Source of the DNA: Syntrophobacteraceae bacterium
GTDB lineage: Bacteria; Desulfobacterota; Syntrophobacteria; Syntrophobacterales; Syntrophobacteraceae
Assembly (NCBI GenBank): GCA_025454175.1
Contig: JALOOX010000011.1
Coordinates: forward strand, 1 to 64,000
Reading direction: 5' to 3'
Length of the DNA stretch: 64,000 nucleotides
Made by a program: the position numbers and the translations under genes. Below the pieces are notes generated by a model. The model had not been told where the DNA came from and did no database searches. It saw only the letters and a program-made list of their open reading frames with translations. Shown here one piece after another: positions 22,805 to 33,034 of this stretch (position 1 is its first letter; every line of letters begins with the position of its first letter).

Positions 22805-24424
22805 GTGGCTTCGGAACGTCAACCGCCGGCTTGCATGGGAGCATCATGGGACGAAGTCCTCCAGGGCTCGGAATCCCGAAGCCCCCGGGGATCGAGCCGC
22901 TTCACTCCGCTTGTGGACGAGGCCGGCCGCATGCTGGTCATTTTCGCAAACCTCCTGGAGAGCAGCTCCTCCAGGCCCATGGCAGGGCCTGTCTTGCAGC
23001 ACCATCTGGACCAGTGCCTTCGGAACGGAATCGTTACGGAGGAGGAGCTGTGGCGGTGGCTCAGAGAACAAGCGGCGCCGCGGCGCCTCCGCCGGTCTTT
23101 CTTCGACGCCGCGCGTCGCAAGGCTGCCGGATTTGCCGTGGGCGGGCTCTGGGCTGCCTCCGTCGCAGCTGATGATAAGGCTGTTTCGTGCCCTCGCATC
23201 GTTTTCGGACGGGGGCGGAAAACCATGGAAAATCAGGCGGTCGCCTGGTTCAACTCGGGGAAGTCCCGGATCGTTCAACCCGATGCATTGTGGCTTAGAG
23301 CGCTCAGACTGACTCTGGAGGAGATGAGGACGCTGTCGGGCACATTCGTGGCCAGCACGGGGACTCTCACCTACGATCTCGTCTCGGCTTTCGCCATGGC
23401 AGCGTCGTCGCCGCTGCTGCAAATCATGCCCGATGGTTTGAGATCCGAGCTCCCTTCGGATGAGCACGCCCAATGGAAGACGCAGCACCCCTTCATCACG
23501 GCCCTGAGCTGCCATTTCGGCCGAAACCGGTGTCCCAAGGCCGTGCGGTGGACCTGCCGGGACCGGTTGGCGGCTCACCTGGCCGATGTTCACATCGTGC
23601 TGGAACTGCGACCTTCCAGCCGGCTGGCTCAGATCCTCGCCGATCAGCATCGCCGAGACCCCCGGGCCATCTGGGTTCTGGAGGGGACCCATGAAGACGG
23701 CTCTCCCCACCCGGGCAACCAGGAGCTCGTGGAACAGCTTCCGGTGCAGCCGCGTTTTTTCCATGTGGGCGGGGGCCCGTCCGAAGAGCCGCGCCGGAAG
23801 CCCGCAGCCGGCATTTCGGCTCTCATCGTGGGGGAAGGTTGGGCCCCTTGCTGGGAGGAATACCTCTATCACTACACCCGAGCCTGCAACGGTCCGTGGC
23901 CGGGCCAGGACCTCCACCATTACTGCATCAGCATCCTGAAGGGAGATCCTCTTTCATCGCACTCGGCGCTGGCCACCCTGGCCCGAATCCTCAACGAGCG
24001 GCGGATCAGGGCCAGTCATCTGCTCGTGCGGGGACAACAGTCCGTTGTGTCGCTCACGTCCAGGCCCCCCCGCGAGCTGCACCTCTTCAGGCGCTATAAC
24101 CGTTCACAGGCTCGATGGACCCTCGATCCCTACGGAATTGCCCTCAGGAAGACCATCGTCAAAAGAATGGGCGCCAGACCCACCATCTATGGCGGTGAAT
24201 TCGTCTACCGGAGGCTTGGACCCGAGGATCGCTACCGGTTCCAGAGCCGCGGCGGGCGGACCTCATGGATGGGCGAGCGGGAGTGGCGCCTGAATGGGGA
24301 TCTCCTGCTTCAGGATCTTGCCCCGGGGGACTATTTCGTCTTCGTGCCCACCCGCGACGAGGCCGGACAGCTCGCCGACCTCGCCGAGCTTCCCGTTCCC
24401 TGCGTCACCCTGGACAGGGCTTGA
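22805..24424 (+). CDS. Uncharacterised 539-aa protein
   Basis: Long intact ORF with no recognised motif; start uncertain. Confidence 0.65.
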   Translation: MASERQPPACMGASWDEVLQGSESRSPRGSSRFTPLVDEAGRMLVIFANLLESSSSRPMAGPVLQHHLDQCLRNGIVTEEELWRWLREQAAPRRLRRSFFDAARRKAAGFAVGGLWAASVAADDKAVSCPRIVFGRGRKTMENQAVAWFNSGKSRIVQPDALWLRALRLTLEEMRTLSGTFVASTGTLTYDLVSAFAMAASSPLLQIMPDGLRSELPSDEHAQWKTQHPFITALSCHFGRNRCPKAVRWTCRDRLAAHLADVHIVLELRPSSRLAQILADQHRRDPRAIWVLEGTHEDGSPHPGNQELVEQLPVQPRFFHVGGGPSEEPRRKPAAGISALIVGEGWAPCWEEYLYHYTRACNGPWPGQDLHHYCISILKGDPLSSHSALATLARILNERRIRASHLLVRGQQSVVSLTSRPPRELHLFRRYNRSQARWTLDPYGIALRKTIVKRMGARPTIYGGEFVYRRLGPEDRYRFQSRGGRTSWMGEREWRLNGDLLLQDLAPGDYFVFVPTRDEAGQLADLAELPVPCVTLDRA

Positions 24425-24640
24425 AACCGGACCGTGGGCTGGAACCGTCTGAGTACATTTCCACACCGTTGAGTGTCCAATACTTGGGTCGTCCGGCGGT
24501 TTTCAAGCCGGAATCCACAAAAGAAACCTGGATGCCGGCCAGAAGACCGCCGGCATGACGAGGTGAAAACGGACATACTCTTCCGTGAAACCGTACTGAC
24601 AAGCTGCCGTGCTTGTCGAAGTGCCGCAGACTCCTCGGCC

Positions 24641-25108
24641 TCAGCGAGGGTCGAACCGCAGGAGCTGGAAACCCGTTTCGGGGTCCTTCCGGCGAACCCC
24701 GTGGGTCCCGAGAATCTCCATCACCACCGCCTCGCCCACCAGCCAGACCTTCACCCCCGCCCGAGTGCACCCCACCGTGGCTTTCCCCTCTCTCCCCGCG
24801 GCTGCATGCATGTGAAGCACCGGCCGGCCCGATTCGTCGGGAAAGAGAGTCCCCATGGCCGCAATCTCCTGGCTCCCGGCCAGGATGTGAATCATGGGGA
24901 CGATGCCCAGGCCCCGATCCGGCTCGGGACCCACCACCAGGCGACTTCCGTCCCCCGCGCCTCCGAGGAGAGCCACCAGGGCGCATTCCACACCATGCTC
25001 GGCCGCAAAGCTCTCGATGGATTCCGGCAAGCGGTCCCCATCTTCCAGTCGAAGGGTAAACACCCGTCCCATCCTGCCTTCGGCGACCTGCATCAGCGAT
25101 CCCCCCAT
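24641..25108 (-). CDS. PPC/DUF296 domain protein
   Basis: GRVFTLRLEDGDRLPESIESFAAEHGVECALVALLGGAGD..PVLHMHAAAGREGKATVG..VWLVGEAVVMEI. Confidence 0.85.
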   Translation of the reverse strand: MGGSLMQVAEGRMGRVFTLRLEDGDRLPESIESFAAEHGVECALVALLGGAGDGSRLVVGPEPDRGLGIVPMIHILAGSQEIAAMGTLFPDESGRPVLHMHAAAGREGKATVGCTRAGVKVWLVGEAVVMEILGTHGVRRKDPETGFQLLRFDPR

Positions 25109-25133
25109 CTCAAAGGTTTCATCAGCAGACGGC

Positions 25134-25565
25134 TCACTGGATCTCCACCAGGTGAATGTCAAAAACCAGGTCATGGCCCGCCAGGGGGTGGTTGGCATCC
25201 AGGGTCACACTCGAGTCCGAGGCTTCCGTGATCATGAAAAGCTGGGTGACTCCGTCCGGACGCCGCACCTCCAGCTGCAGCCCCACCTCCGGGTTCATGT
25301 CCGGCGGAAATCGATCTCGATCCACCTCGAGCACCAGGTCCTCCCGGTACATGCCATAAGCCTCCGCGGCCTCGATCCTTGTGCTCCGGGACTCTCCGGG
25401 GCTCATTCCGACGACGGTCCGTTCAAAGGCGGCGATGAGCTGGCCGCCGCCAATGGTGAACTCCAGAGGCTCCCGCTCCGTCGAGGTATCGAATACCGTC
25501 CCATCATCCAATTTGCCCGTGTAGTGAACTCTAACCGTGTCACCCTGCTTTGCGGGTGCCGCCAT
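25134..25565 (-). CDS. FKBP-type peptidyl-prolyl isomerase (SlyD/SlpA-like)
   Basis: MAAPAKQGDTVRVHYTGKLDDGTVFDTSTEREPLEFTIGGGQLI..NHPLAGHDLVFDIHLVEI. Confidence 0.93.
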   Translation of the reverse strand: MAAPAKQGDTVRVHYTGKLDDGTVFDTSTEREPLEFTIGGGQLIAAFERTVVGMSPGESRSTRIEAAEAYGMYREDLVLEVDRDRFPPDMNPEVGLQLEVRRPDGVTQLFMITEASDSSVTLDANHPLAGHDLVFDIHLVEIQ

Positions 25566-25921
25566 GCCATCCTCCGATCTGTTCTCCCGAAATACGCCAA
25601 TTCCCTGAAAAGACTCCGGATGCACTCTCCCGCAGCCGTGTGGATCCAATGGCCGATGAGGATCAACGGCCGGCCTCGGAACACACTCATAACACCGGGA
25701 GCGGCGAACCTCCAAGGACAGTTTCGCCGACAGGACGTCGGAGAAGCAGAGAAGAGCATTAATGGGCCGGTTCAACTGGGAGCGGAGCCATCTCGGGCTC
25801 TTTGGGGAGGGGGGAGTGCAGTCGTCAAAAGAGTGTCACCCGCGGACTCATGACGTCAGTCGCGGGATAGGGATGCGAGATGGCGAGCTGGGAATCAACA
25901 CGCCGCAAAAGCACTTGAATC

Positions 25922-26374
25922 TCAGGAAGCCTCGGCGCCGAGGGCCACGAAATGCCCTTCGAGGAGACCGGCTTTCCGGCCTTCGGAGAAAAGCATGACG
26001 TTCACGGGGATGCGGGCCCGATGCTTTCGCTTCAGGATCCTGACAAATTTTTGCCACTCCGCCGAGTCCCCGACAGACGAGAGGGCCGTGAAGTCACCCG
26101 AAATGGGGCGCTCATAATTCATGGTGTTTCTCTGGATGACGACGCTGCCGCGGATTCCCTCCTGCCTCAGGCGAACATGGACAAGAGCCCATCCCGCGAG
26201 AATGGCCACGGCGGACATGCTCCCGCCGAAGACCGTGTCCCGGTGATTGATGTTGGGACGAAGAGGCGCCGTCAGCTTCACCTCGTCCCAGCCGGCGTTG
26301 AGCACTTGAACCCCCATCGTCTTGGACAGGGGAATCTGCTCGTACAGATATTCCTCAAGTTCGCGGCAGTCCAC
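25922..26374 (-). CDS. Thioesterase-domain (YiiD C-terminal-like, hotdog fold) protein
   Basis: PLSKTMGVQVLNAGWDEVKLTAPLRPNINHRDTVFGGSMSAVAILAGWALVHV. Confidence 0.85.
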   Translation of the reverse strand: MDCRELEEYLYEQIPLSKTMGVQVLNAGWDEVKLTAPLRPNINHRDTVFGGSMSAVAILAGWALVHVRLRQEGIRGSVVIQRNTMNYERPISGDFTALSSVGDSAEWQKFVRILKRKHRARIPVNVMLFSEGRKAGLLEGHFVALGAEAS

Positions 26375-26884
26375 AAACCCTCCTTTCGTGTCAGGGATCA
26401 GCCGGAGTTGCCGCCGGATTGCCTCAGAGCCATCAGTTATTCTTCTTGAGGATCGAAATCTTCATTTCTCTGAACAAACAGATGGACACCGCGGCAAATA
26501 CCAGGGCAAAAAGGCCGTTCCGGAATATCCAGGAAACACCTCTCACCTGCTCAATCGATCCGGCTCCCGCCGGTTTCGTCACTGGTTTAAGCAATATCAG
26601 GACCAACTATCGTCCAGACCGGTTTTTCCATGTGCGCCGAAATGGTCCAGGGCCCTTTTGAAGCAATCTTGTATACGGTGTTGTATGCGGTTGTCAAATC
26701 GAGGGACGCCGTATACCATCGGAGCCATGATCAGGACTCTGTCCCTGCAGTCGCCGCCTCCGCCTCCGAGGCTCCAGGCATGGGCAGGAGATGATCTCGC
26801 ACAGGCTCACCACGGGCAACATGGCGCCCGGCGGCAAGGAGCGAGGGTGATTTGGGAGACGGGTTCAGAGACGGGTTCAGCTCC

Positions 26885-27577
26885 ATGACAGACCACTACG
26901 GTGATTTCGGGCTTCTTCGGGCCGCCCAGCGCGAGGGAGCCGATTACCGAATCCACTTGCGCCGCGGGGTTTCAGGGGTGGCCGTGATGGCCATCCACGG
27001 AGGAGACATCGAGCCGGGTACCTCCGAGGTGGCTGCCGCCATGGCCGCAAACGGCCACAGCCTGTATCTCTTCGAAGGCATCAAAAACCGGGGGAACAGT
27101 GAGCTCCATCTGGCCAGCACCCGGTTTGACGAGCCCAGGGGGCTCCGCCTTGCCCGGGAATCGGAGACGGTCATCGCCGTCCACGGCTGCGGCGAAAAGG
27201 ATGCCCTGGTTCTTGTGGGAGGTCTGGCGGACCACCTGGTCCGGCGCATGGGTGAAGCCCTTGCAGATGCCGGCTTCCCCGTGGACAGTCGGGACGGGCT
27301 CAAAGGTATTCACCCAATGAACGTCTGCAATCTCGGAAAGAGGGGAGGAGGGGTCCAGCTGGAGCTCTCGTCGGGTCTGAGGAAGGCCATGTTCCTCGAT
27401 CTCACCCGGTCCGGGCGAAGCTTGACCATGAACATTTTTCATCGTTTTGTGGCGGTGCTCACTTCCACGCTCCATGAGATCGAGCGCTTCCCCACGACGA
27501 CGCCTTTTCAAACAGAGCGCCATGCTGAAAAACACTTTCTGCCATCTGCAGGGAATCGGGGTCCGGACAGAGCGTAA
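26885..27577 (+). CDS. Poly-gamma-glutamate hydrolase family protein
   Basis: VAVMAIHGGDIEPGTSEVAAAMA..SLYLFEGIK..ETVIAVHGC..NVCNLGKRGGGVQLELSSGLR. Confidence 0.85.
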   Translation: MTDHYGDFGLLRAAQREGADYRIHLRRGVSGVAVMAIHGGDIEPGTSEVAAAMAANGHSLYLFEGIKNRGNSELHLASTRFDEPRGLRLARESETVIAVHGCGEKDALVLVGGLADHLVRRMGEALADAGFPVDSRDGLKGIHPMNVCNLGKRGGGVQLELSSGLRKAMFLDLTRSGRSLTMNIFHRFVAVLTSTLHEIERFPTTTPFQTERHAEKHFLPSAGNRGPDRA

Positions 27578-28463
27578 ACTCTGGAATGCAGGCATCACGA
27601 CCTGGGAGCAGCTGGCGGCTTCCTACCCCTCGGACGTTCCCATGCCGCCGGGGCGATTGAGGCTGGCCCAGCTGGGCCTCGACGAATCCTTCGCTCAGTT
27701 CGAGAGACGCAATCCGCTCCATTTCCACCGGAGCCTCCCGTACGATCAACAGTGGCGGCTCTTCGGGGATTTCCGGGACCGGACCGTTTATCTGGATATC
27801 GAGACCACCGGCATGGGGAGCTCATGGGACCACATCACGACCATCGCCCTTTACGATGGGCGCGGGATCACCTGCTACGTCCACGACGACAACATCCTCC
27901 AGTTTCGGGAAGACATCGAGCAGTACGGTCTCGTCATCACGTACAATGGAAAGAGCTTCGATGTGCCGTTCATCCGCCGAAATCTGCACGTCCCCATGGA
28001 GCATGCCCACATCGACCTGCGCTACGTTCTCAAAAGCCTGGGGTACCGGGGCGGACTCAAGGGCTGTGAGAAGCAGCTTGGGATCCACCGGGATGAGCTC
28101 GATGGCGTGGACGGTCTCTTTGCCGTCTTCCTGTGGCGGGATTTTCAGCGGTCCCGGGACCGGCGAGCCCTCGAAACCTTGCTTTCCTACAACGTGCTGG
28201 ATGCCGTCAACCTCGAGATCCTGATGGTCGCGGCCTACAATGCCAAGCTCCATGACACCCCCTTTCATCAAGCACACCTCCTCGGCATACCGCCGAGACC
28301 GGACCTGCCTTACCTGCCCGATGGGGAGACAATGGAAAGAATCAGGCGCGAGATGGGTACATCAATCCAGCCCCCCTGGATCTCGAGGCCGGCCGATACC
28401 GATCCCGCAGTCGTCCCGTCCGGGGAATCTGGACGATTTGACCGCCGCGGACCGCCGGTGTGA
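27522..28463 (+). CDS. RNase H-like exonuclease-domain protein (YprB-like)
   Basis: HLQGIGVRTERKLWNAGITTWEQL helix-hairpin-helix-like; VYLDIETTGMGSSWDHITTIALYDG; VITYNGKSFDVPFI. Confidence 0.83.
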   Translation: MLKNTFCHLQGIGVRTERKLWNAGITTWEQLAASYPSDVPMPPGRLRLAQLGLDESFAQFERRNPLHFHRSLPYDQQWRLFGDFRDRTVYLDIETTGMGSSWDHITTIALYDGRGITCYVHDDNILQFREDIEQYGLVITYNGKSFDVPFIRRNLHVPMEHAHIDLRYVLKSLGYRGGLKGCEKQLGIHRDELDGVDGLFAVFLWRDFQRSRDRRALETLLSYNVLDAVNLEILMVAAYNAKLHDTPFHQAHLLGIPPRPDLPYLPDGETMERIRREMGTSIQPPWISRPADTDPAVVPSGESGRFDRRGPPV

Positions 28464-28579
28464 AGGCTGGTCGTGCTCGCCCCTTGCCGTCTCCCGAGCG
28501 ATGGGTTCTATTGAGCCGGCCATGTGCCGAATATCGGAATGCACATTGTGCACAACGAAAGTCGGGCCCCGTGCCTGCC

Positions 28580-28606
28580 GCTTCCGGTTAAAACAGGGCC
28601 GGAAGC
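28580..28606 (+). other. Perfect 8-bp hairpin downstream of the exonuclease gene
   Basis: GCTTCCGG-N11-CCGGAAGC. Confidence 0.4.
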
Positions 28607-29077
28607 CCGAGGCTATGTCAGCATTATTTGTTTGACAAAGGGGGTGGGCCTCATCTAGCCTACCTCCCACTTCGCCAAAGCAGGGCTTACCAAGCCATCC
28701 CCTGGATCGACGGGCCTCGGTTCGGCCGGTTCCACCGCCAGCGCCGTGGAACCCCCGCCCGCCTCGATCCTACCGGATGAGCATCCATACCCCGGTCCAG
28801 ACGCGCCTACCCGACGCTGCGTCGCCTTTCAACGACAGGATGTGAACCCCTCCGGCTGGTCACTTGCGAGGACACAACCCGCTCATCCGCCATTACACAA
28901 GCAGCGCGGGCAAGTTCGTTCCAGTGGATTCATCCAGGTTGATTCGGCGGTGACTTGCCCAATGGTACCGCTGAAGGTTGCTCCAGGTTGACATGAAGCA
29001 CGCCGGCAGGTCCCTCAAGGGGAGAGCGCTGCTTTTTCCATTCAGCATCACGGGTCATAGCTAAGGAGATCCAGCCC

Positions 29078-32000
29078 ATGAGCCAGGACATTTCCATCGA
29101 AATGCTCAGAGACCAGCTCCCTTACTATCAGCTGCGCAAGAGCCGTCAAAGCCGTATCCAGTTGAACTGGCTGTCCGAGTGGGACCGCTTCGACGCGCGA
29201 GCGCTCTTCTCGTTCGACCTCAACTCCATCCCTTCCGAAAAGCTCGCCGAACTGCGAAAGCGAACCGACTCCCTTCAGGATGGAAATCATGCGGCCCTTT
29301 CGGTCCTCACCCGCCTGGTGGACGGACTCTGCGGCTATCCCATCACGCCCTCGACGCCCATAGCCGAGGATTTTGCCCGGGCGGCCGCCAATGGGACCAA
29401 CAACCTGTTCGGCCACGAGCTGATGTATTTTCAGCCGAGCGACGAGCTCTCGGCCATCGCCGCCGTCGAGGCCATGGCCGGCCAGGGCGGGCGCTACGTG
29501 GACAACACCTCCTCCCAGGGGCTGGTGCTCAAGACCAAGAACCTCTTCTCGGTGGCCGGGAAGCGGCTGCCGGTCGTCATGACCGTCATGGCCCGGGAGG
29601 TGAACAAGGGGTCCCTCAGCATCCACTGCGGCCACACGGACTTCTACGGAGTCCGCAATGCCGGCTGGGCCCAGCTGGTCTCGGCGGACAACCAGGAGCT
29701 TCACGATCTGCTTCCCATTGCTTTCAAGGTGGCTGAGCTGAGGCAGGTCATGCTGCCCTGCATGGTGATCGGCGACGGATTCATCAAGAGCCATGCCCTG
29801 GAGAACATCAAGGAGCTTTCGGACGCTTTCCTGAGGGAGTTCGTCGGTCCTCCCAACCGGCTCTATCAGCCCAGGTTCGGGCAGAGCACCCTGGTGGGCA
29901 CCTTCACGGATACGGACCTTTCGATGGAAGGTCAGGTCTCCCAGGACTTCGCCTACCGCTTCTTCAAGAAGGGCTTCGTGGCGGCCATGAACGTCATGAA
30001 CCAGGTCATGGAAACCAACCACAAGGTGGTCGAGTGCTATCGAACGGAGGATGCCGAGATGGTGCTCGTCATTCTCGGCTCGGGTGCGGGAGTCCTGAAG
30101 GACGTGGTGGACCATTACCGGGAGAGCAAGGGGTGGAAGATCGGTGTCGTGAGGCCGGTCCTTTTCAACCCGCCCTGTTACGAGGAGCTGGCTTACGGCA
30201 TGCGCAACGCCAGGGCGGTGGCGGTGCTCGAGCGCTCGGCCATGGCCCACAACCAGCTGCTCCTGGCGGATGTGCAGGCGGCGCTCCAGGTTTCCATACG
30301 GGCCGGACGGGAGGGCCGTGAGGAGCACCGGGCCTACGGGCGGGACGACATGCCGGCGCTCCTCCATGGGGTCTACGGCATCGGCAGCAAGGACTTCAAC
30401 AAGCACGACGCGGCTGCCGTCATTGAAAACATGAGGGCCTGCATGGACCTGAGGCGCGGCGAGTTCATCCGCGATTTCTACTGCGGCATCGAAGGCCCTT
30501 ACACCTTGAAGCCCCAGCCCATGGAAGGCTATGTGGAGCGGGAGCTGGGCATGACCTTCATCGGCATCGGAGCCGAGGGTGTCAAGACGGCCCTCGAGAC
30601 GGCCGCCTACATTTATGCCGAGGACAGCGGCAACGGCTGCAAGTTCGTCCAGTCCGGAGCCCGCTACGGGGCTGCCCGCAAGGGATCGGCCGTCTTCATG
30701 AACCTGCGGATCAGCGATCATCCCATTCGGAACAGCTCGGAGCTCACCGAGCGCGATGTGCTGGCCTTCTTCAACGAGAAATTCCTGATGGACCAAATCC
30801 TTAAGGAGTACGTGGGGGGGCTGAACGTGGGGGGGCTTTTCGTCATCAACACTCCCAAGACCGCCGAAGACCTCATGGGCTCCTTCTCGCCCGAGGTGCA
30901 GGCCATGATCCGCGACCGTAACATCCGCCTGGTGGCCATGGACGCCACCCACGCCGCCCTGGAGCATCTCAAGCGCAATCTGCCCGGGGCAGCCATCGTG
31001 GGCCTCATCAACCAGGCCATGGGGATCCTGCCCGCCGAGGATTTTGAAAAGCGGTTCAAGAGCCAGCTGGAAAAGAAGATCGGCCGCAAGAAAGGGCAGG
31101 CCATCATCGACTCCAACCTGGGCCTTCTGCGATACGGGGCCGACGTGGCCTCGGCCACGGGCGGCAATGGAGGGGCAGCGGACGCCGTCGCCCGGTCGGG
31201 AGCTTTCGGATCCACCTGCGCCCCGTCCTTCGTCCCGCCCCCCGCTGATTTCGGGCAGCCCTTCCGGTCGGCCGGATTGCCGGTCGTTCTCACGGAAAAG
31301 GACGAGCTGGGGGCCATTAAGCCCGACAACCTGATCGAGAACTACCAGGAGGTGTTCCACGAGGAGATGGTCAAGCCCATCTCCGAAGGCCGCAAGGTCC
31401 CCTGGGACCATTTTCTGCCCGTGGTGCCGGCGGGCACGAGCAAGTATCGGGACATGAGCCACATCGGGGCCCAGCTTCCTCTGTGGAATCCCGAAAGGTG
31501 CACGGCCTGCGGCACCTGCACCGCCAGCTGCCCCGATTCGGCTCTCTTCTGCACCATCAGCGACCGTCCCATACCGGCCGAGGCCGACCGGTACTTCAAG
31601 ACGTTCAAGAAGCCCCCCAAGGGCTTCCCCTGGGAGCGCTTCGCCATGAATCTCAACGCTATCCCCAGCGCGTGCAAGGGCTGCGGCATCTGCGCCGAGG
31701 TCTGCCCCACCAACGCCCTGAGGATGGTGGCCAAGACGGACATTCGCGAGAGCGACATGCTCCCAGAGCGATACAAGGAATGGGACAACACCTTCGATGC
31801 GGCCCGCTTCGTGGACCAGCTGCCCATCATGCAGCAGGTGCTGTTTGTCCTCTCCAAGATGTATCCCGGCAAGCACACCCTTTGTCCCGGCTGCAGCGAG
31901 GGAACCATCAGCCTCCTGACCTTCTTCGCCGCCGAGTCGCTGAGGAACCACCCCCAGGGGATCGAGACCTTCTACCAGGGCATCAAGGTCCTCTCTGAAA

Positions 32001-32974
32001 AGAGCCGCCAGCACATCGAGCACATGCTGGACCACGGATTCAACCTCTACACCATCAATTCCACGGGGTGCAGCCAGGTTTCGGAGCTGGTGAACCCTTA
32101 CAACTCCAGGATGTACCAGTCCGGTCATTACGGGTTCGGAACGGCTTCGGCCGCCGCCCTCGGCTCCAAGTTCAGCCTGGATCAGGCCTACCAGAACGGC
32201 TACAAGGACGTCCTCACCAAGATCATCGTCTTTGCGGGAGACGGAGCCATCTACGACATCGGCAACGGTCCCTTCAACTATGCCCTGGGTGAGAATTTCG
32301 ACATCACGTGGGTCATCTACAATAATGAAGGGTACATGAACACCGGCGGCCAGAAATCGGGAGCCAGCCGCTTCGGCGTGGACCGGTCCACCTCCCCCAT
32401 CGGCAGTGCCTATGCCGGGAAGAACACACTGCACCGCCGGATCATCACTCAGGCCATGGGGATTTCGCACGTTTACGCGGCCAAGCTTTCCATAGACAAC
32501 CCGCGCTACGCCATGAACATCCTCAAGGAAGCCATCGCTTACAACGGCCCGTCGGTGGTCGAGTTCTTCTCGGCCTGCCCCCAGGGCCACCAGAGCCCCG
32601 ACTGGGCGGGTCCCCTCATCTCGAGGATGATGGTGGAGGCCAGGAAATGGCAGATCGCCGTGAGGCGGCCGTTCCAGCGAGTCGACATCTCGGCCAATCC
32701 AGAGCCGGAAAAGATCTATCCCTCCCAGGGCAAGTCGTTCAAGAAAGGCGTCGAGCGCGACCCGGCCACGTTCTATGACGTTGTCAGCATGCTGGGCCAG
32801 TACAATCAGCACATCAAGACCCAGCAGGGAGACGAGATCCCCGAGATGATCGAGGTGAACGAGACCGTGAGCCTGTTCCGCTGGCTCAGGAACCAGTACA
32901 TGGCGGGTTACCGGGACACGATGCCGACGGAGGACGAGGTGGAGCGCATCGTGGCCGAGCGGTACGGATCATAG
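29078..32974 (+). CDS. Single-chain 2-oxoacid (pyruvate):ferredoxin oxidoreductase with N-terminal extension
   Basis: alpha domain GYPITPSTPIAEDF; gamma domain; two 4Fe4S sites CTACGTCTASCP and CKGCGICAEVCP; TPP domain HTLCPGCSEGTI..VFAGDGAIYDIGNG. Confidence 0.92.
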   Translation: MSQDISIEMLRDQLPYYQLRKSRQSRIQLNWLSEWDRFDARALFSFDLNSIPSEKLAELRKRTDSLQDGNHAALSVLTRLVDGLCGYPITPSTPIAEDFARAAANGTNNLFGHELMYFQPSDELSAIAAVEAMAGQGGRYVDNTSSQGLVLKTKNLFSVAGKRLPVVMTVMAREVNKGSLSIHCGHTDFYGVRNAGWAQLVSADNQELHDLLPIAFKVAELRQVMLPCMVIGDGFIKSHALENIKELSDAFLREFVGPPNRLYQPRFGQSTLVGTFTDTDLSMEGQVSQDFAYRFFKKGFVAAMNVMNQVMETNHKVVECYRTEDAEMVLVILGSGAGVLKDVVDHYRESKGWKIGVVRPVLFNPPCYEELAYGMRNARAVAVLERSAMAHNQLLLADVQAALQVSIRAGREGREEHRAYGRDDMPALLHGVYGIGSKDFNKHDAAAVIENMRACMDLRRGEFIRDFYCGIEGPYTLKPQPMEGYVERELGMTFIGIGAEGVKTALETAAYIYAEDSGNGCKFVQSGARYGAARKGSAVFMNLRISDHPIRNSSELTERDVLAFFNEKFLMDQILKEYVGGLNVGGLFVINTPKTAEDLMGSFSPEVQAMIRDRNIRLVAMDATHAALEHLKRNLPGAAIVGLINQAMGILPAEDFEKRFKSQLEKKIGRKKGQAIIDSNLGLLRYGADVASATGGNGGAADAVARSGAFGSTCAPSFVPPPADFGQPFRSAGLPVVLTEKDELGAIKPDNLIENYQEVFHEEMVKPISEGRKVPWDHFLPVVPAGTSKYRDMSHIGAQLPLWNPERCTACGTCTASCPDSALFCTISDRPIPAEADRYFKTFKKPPKGFPWERFAMNLNAIPSACKGCGICAEVCPTNALRMVAKTDIRESDMLPERYKEWDNTFDAARFVDQLPIMQQVLFVLSKMYPGKHTLCPGCSEGTISLLTFFAAESLRNHPQGIETFYQGIKVLSEKSRQHIEHMLDHGFNLYTINSTGCSQVSELVNPYNSRMYQSGHYGFGTASAAALGSKFSLDQAYQNGYKDVLTKIIVFAGDGAIYDIGNGPFNYALGENFDITWVIYNNEGYMNTGGQKSGASRFGVDRSTSPIGSAYAGKNTLHRRIITQAMGISHVYAAKLSIDNPRYAMNILKEAIAYNGPSVVEFFSACPQGHQSPDWAGPLISRMMVEARKWQIAVRRPFQRVDISANPEPEKIYPSQGKSFKKGVERDPATFYDVVSMLGQYNQHIKTQQGDEIPEMIEVNETVSLFRWLRNQYMAGYRDTMPTEDEVERIVAERYGS

Positions 32975-33004
32975 AAAAAAGAGGTGGACCGGAAGGTCCA
33001 CCTC
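32974..33004 (-). terminator. Rho-independent terminator for the 33035 minus-strand gene
   Basis: Minus strand GAGGTGGACC-TTCC-GGTCCACCTC-TTTTTTC. Confidence 0.88.
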
Positions 33005-33034
33005 GCTCAATCATTTTCTCAGGCGCCAAAGACC

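Noticed and set aside
28746-28991. 81-aa ORF in the leader upstream of the oxidoreductase
   Set aside because: No protein-like composition or motifs; it lies in an intergenic region with inverted repeats.
29048-32812. 1254-aa minus-strand ORF opposite the single-chain oxidoreductase
   Set aside because: Fully antisense to a clearly functional gene; long antisense ORFs are expected in high-GC sequence, and the product is a low-information Gly/Val/Asp/His-rich string.
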